Shown in pieces: positions 31,151-33,107 of a DNA stretch of 33,107 nt. The translations under genes and the position numbers were made by a program. The notes beneath the pieces are model-generated. The model saw only the letters and a program-made list of their open reading frames with translations, was not told where the DNA came from and searched no databases. Positions within the stretch are counted from its first letter, which is position 1; every line of letters begins with the position of its first letter. The stretch is from NCBI GenBank assembly GCA_017512285.1, contig JAFWGU010000018.1:1-33107 (forward strand), written 5' to 3'. Source of the stretch: Erysipelotrichaceae bacterium. GTDB lineage: Bacteria > Bacillota_I > Bacilli_A > Erysipelotrichales > Erysipelotrichaceae.

Positions 31151-32947
31151 TTATTTGTTTTCCCAACGCTTCCTGAAGGTGAATGCTGCATCCTTAGGCT
31201 GACGTTCTCTGGTGAAGACGCCTTTCTTGTTGCCATTGACACGCATGATGCCTTCAGTTGTCTGGAAGTCTGCAAAGTTCCATACCAGTTCACCCTGGAT
31301 GAAGTCATAGGTATCAAATACCTTGAAGTTTTCTTCCAGATATTCATTCTGGTATTCCTGAGCCCACATTACGCTTGGAAGCTTGTGTTCAGTAGCCAGG
31401 GTATCAGTTCCAAACTCAGTAAATACGAATGGAACGTTCAGTTTCTTGGCCTGCCATCTCTGCATTTCATCATGGAACTTGTAGATGGCATCTGAAATCT
31501 CAGGGCCTCCTGAGATGTACCAGCCGTAATAACGGTTCAGACACATGAAGTCTACAAGCATGTAGCACTGACATTTTTCAGGAGCACTGTTCTTCTCAAA
31601 GGCGCCGGTCATTGGACGGTGCTGAGGATCAAGTTCTCTGGCTCTCTCAAATACCTTGCTGAAATAGTCGTGAGCATATGTGCTTGTTGTTTCAGGTTCA
31701 TTGAACAGGCTGAATGCGAATACTGATGCATGGTTCTTGTCGCGTTCGATCATTTCCTCCACCTGCAGCAGGTGATTCTTCAGCAGGGCAGGTACTGTTG
31801 GCGTTTCAAAGAAGTATGTATAGTTCCCAGTACCGGCAACTGCGAAGTTCCTGGTGGAACGCATCATGCCTACAGCGGCAACTTCATCAATGATCAGGAA
31901 ACCTTCTTCATCTGCAAACTGATACCATTCCTCAGCATATGGATAATGGCTTGTACGGAAGCAGTTTGCGTTAGTCCACTTCATGCATTCAAAGTCACGC
32001 TTGACTAATGGCCAGTTGAAGCCTCTGCCGATGATGTCGAAATCTTCATGCTTGCCGAAACCCTTCAGATAGACAGGATTTCCGTTAACCAGGATCTTGG
32101 TACCCTTGATCTCAACGGTACGGATTCCATAACGTTCCATGTATTCGTCAATGACCTTTTCACCATCGACGATCTGGATGCAGAGGTTATACAGATATGC
32201 TTTTCTGACATTCCATAAGTGAGCATTTTCTACATGAAGCGTGCCTTTCTTGCCACTGCTTTCAGCAACTTTGTTGCCGTCAGCATCAAACAGAGATACT
32301 CTGACTTCATGTTCACCATTTGTGATGACTTCATAGGCAACATCAGCATCGTTTCCGCTTAATGAGGAAACTGCACTGTAATCCTGAATGTGTTCATCAG
32401 GTATCTGAATGAGATATACGGAACGCTGAATTCCGGAATAGTTAAAGAAGTCAAAGTAAGGGAAAGCGAGCTTCGTTCCATTCTGCAGTGTCTTAACACT
32501 GCCGCATGGCAATGAGGATTCATTCAGTTCATTATTGGCTTTTACAGCCAGATGATTGAATTCGCCAGGTTTGACAACGTCGGTAATGTCACCGATGACG
32601 GGAAGGAATCCACCTTCATGTTCAGTGATCTTTACGCCATTGACATATACAGTTCCACGGTGGGTGATGCTGCCAAAGCGCAGCATTGTACGGCAGTTTT
32701 CCGTTTTCGGAACAAAGAAATCTGTTTCGTACCAGAAGTCTCCGCAGTAATTCTTGGAGTACTGATCCGTAAAGAGATCAGCGAAACTTGATGGTACAGG
32801 AATGGAAATGGATGAATCCATATGATCCATCCATTTCTCTTGTTCCCCAATTGATTCCGGGTCGAAACGGAAGTGCCACATACCATCCAGAGAAACTGAT
32901 GTTCTTGTGTGAGTTATTCTGGGATATAAACTTAACTGATCAAGCAT
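31151..32947 (-). CDS. uidA: beta-glucuronidase, glycoside hydrolase family 2
   Basis: A 598-residue GH2 enzyme releasing glucuronic acid from glucuronides. Sugar-binding jelly roll (about 15-185), immunoglobulin-like domain (about 186-280) and TIM barrel (about 281-598). Acid/base E417 in FNEPET, nucleophile E511 in TEFGTDT, the N-x-K glucuronate-recognition motif N573/K575 in NGNKKG, and the LNRYYGWYISGG core are present. No signal peptide, so cytoplasmic; a glucuronide transporter is needed but not seen. The segment from VAAVG to RDKNH (356-406) has the same length as in E. coli GUS, consistent with a Loop-1 type. AGGTG precedes the ATG. Confidence 0.92.
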   Translation of the reverse strand: MLDQLSLYPRITHTRTSVSLDGMWHFRFDPESIGEQEKWMDHMDSSISIPVPSSFADLFTDQYSKNYCGDFWYETDFFVPKTENCRTMLRFGSITHRGTVYVNGVKITEHEGGFLPVIGDITDVVKPGEFNHLAVKANNELNESSLPCGSVKTLQNGTKLAFPYFDFFNYSGIQRSVYLIQIPDEHIQDYSAVSSLSGNDADVAYEVITNGEHEVRVSLFDADGNKVAESSGKKGTLHVENAHLWNVRKAYLYNLCIQIVDGEKVIDEYMERYGIRTVEIKGTKILVNGNPVYLKGFGKHEDFDIIGRGFNWPLVKRDFECMKWTNANCFRTSHYPYAEEWYQFADEEGFLIIDEVAAVGMMRSTRNFAVAGTGNYTYFFETPTVPALLKNHLLQVEEMIERDKNHASVFAFSLFNEPETTSTYAHDYFSKVFERARELDPQHRPMTGAFEKNSAPEKCQCYMLVDFMCLNRYYGWYISGGPEISDAIYKFHDEMQRWQAKKLNVPFVFTEFGTDTLATEHKLPSVMWAQEYQNEYLEENFKVFDTYDFIQGELVWNFADFQTTEGIMRVNGNKKGVFTRERQPKDAAFTFRKRWENK

Positions 32948-32956
32948 GTTACACCT

Positions 32957-33002
32957 GGTATATATTAATTAGCTCACTTAACAAGAGCAGTTAGTATATA
33001 CC
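32957..33002 (-). promoter_or_regulatory. uidA upstream region with a spaced inverted repeat
   Basis: Perfect inverted 8-mers GGTATATA (32957-32964) and TATATACC (32995-33002) are separated by 30 nt. The outer one overlaps a minus-strand TATACT (32993-32998), the most likely -10 of uidA; no good -35 is seen, which suits an activator- or repressor-controlled promoter. Confidence 0.4.
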
Positions 33003-33049
33003 TTTCCTTTCTACTGATGTTTAGTGTCCATCAGAACGACAGATAATTC

Positions 33050-33058
33050 TGCTAGAAT
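33050..33058 (+). promoter_or_regulatory. extended -10 promoter of the divergent partial ORF
   Basis: TGC plus TAGAAT ends 6 nt before a GTG at 33065. The -10 is embedded in a perfect inverted repeat AATTCT-GCT-AGAATT (33045-33059), which could be an autoregulatory operator. Confidence 0.45.
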
Positions 33059-33064
33059 TGAATC

Positions 33065-33107
33065 GTGAATGTGTACTCCTATACCCACCTTGATGCTTTG
33101 ACTTCAT
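33065..33107 (+). CDS. partial ORF running off the window end
   Basis: A GTG-initiated frame, open to the window end, begins (M)NVYSYTHLDALTS. The protein is too short here to identify. It is divergent from uidA, a common place for the regulator of a sugar operon, but that is only positional inference. Its predicted leaderless start is laid out like that of rlmD. Confidence 0.35.
   Translation, partial: MNVYSYTHLDALTS

Noticed and set aside
31123-31347. Minus-strand 74-codon frame overlapping the uidA 3' end
   Set aside because: Out-of-frame shadow of uidA with no ribosome-binding site of its own.
33021-33107. Minus-strand open frame of 28 codons at the window end
   Set aside because: No ribosome-binding context is visible, the composition is unlike neighbouring genes, and it overlaps the better-supported plus-strand promoter and start.

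Overview
The window looks like a chromosomal stretch of a low-to-mid GC Firmicute (Bacillota). The evidence is vegetative sigma-A type promoters with 17-18 nt spacers, GGAGG/AGGTG ribosome-binding sites, lipobox lipoproteins, and Gram-positive families such as YhaM, a TrhP1/TrhP2-type U32 pair and RecX. TGA is used as a stop, so this is not a recoded Mollicute. An Erysipelotrichia-like gut organism would fit the gene set (glucuronide catabolism, NagA, GH2 beta-glucuronidase), but that placement is inference.

Layout: (1) 1-140, the right end of an IS3-family element, ending 12 bp before the stop codon of a divergent deoD-family gene (minus strand). (2) 957-7494, plus-strand metabolic and regulatory genes: M19 dipeptidase, DEDDh exonuclease, a degenerate pyrophosphatase-like protein, RlmD-type methyltransferase, a second nucleoside phosphorylase, a TfoX N-terminal domain protein and a membrane-bound SpoIIE/RsbU-type phosphatase. 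(3) 7589-8487, two minus-strand genes: a P-loop kinase-like protein and a small two-helix membrane protein. (4) 8585-12178, a phnD-phnC-phnE-phnE phosphonate-type ABC transporter. (5) tdk, then a gene-free stretch (12859-13195) holding two copies of an unexplained, hairpin-rich element. (6) 13219-15597, HAD phosphatase, recX, yhaM. (7) 15671-22766, a tightly packed operon: nnrD/E, trhP1-like, trhP2-like, a TrmH-family methyltransferase, a PEPCK/HPr-kinase-like P-loop protein and nagA. (8) 22952-27834, a second ABC importer: lipoprotein, fused double permease and an unusually long ATPase. (9) 27891-28232, a small unknown gene. (10) 28298-32947 (minus), uidA and uxuA-uxuB for glucuronide breakdown, facing a partial plus-strand ORF that runs off the end.

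How the genes work together: beta-glucuronidase releases glucuronate; UxuB reduces fructuronate and UxuA dehydrates mannonate to 2-keto-3-deoxygluconate (the isomerase UxaC is not in the window). deoD-like, the second phosphorylase and tdk form a scattered nucleoside-salvage set. The 15671-22766 operon joins metabolite repair, tRNA/rRNA modification and amino-sugar catabolism. Many genes are separated by compact terminators whose stems include the preceding stop codon, followed at once by the next promoter.

The points most worth a second look are the two-copy element at 12880-13163 (conserved ends, variable centre of fixed length), two probable leaderless starts sharing one extended -10 layout, a DeoD homologue lacking the catalytic aspartate, and an ABC ATPase with about 120 extra residues between the Q-loop and the signature motif.
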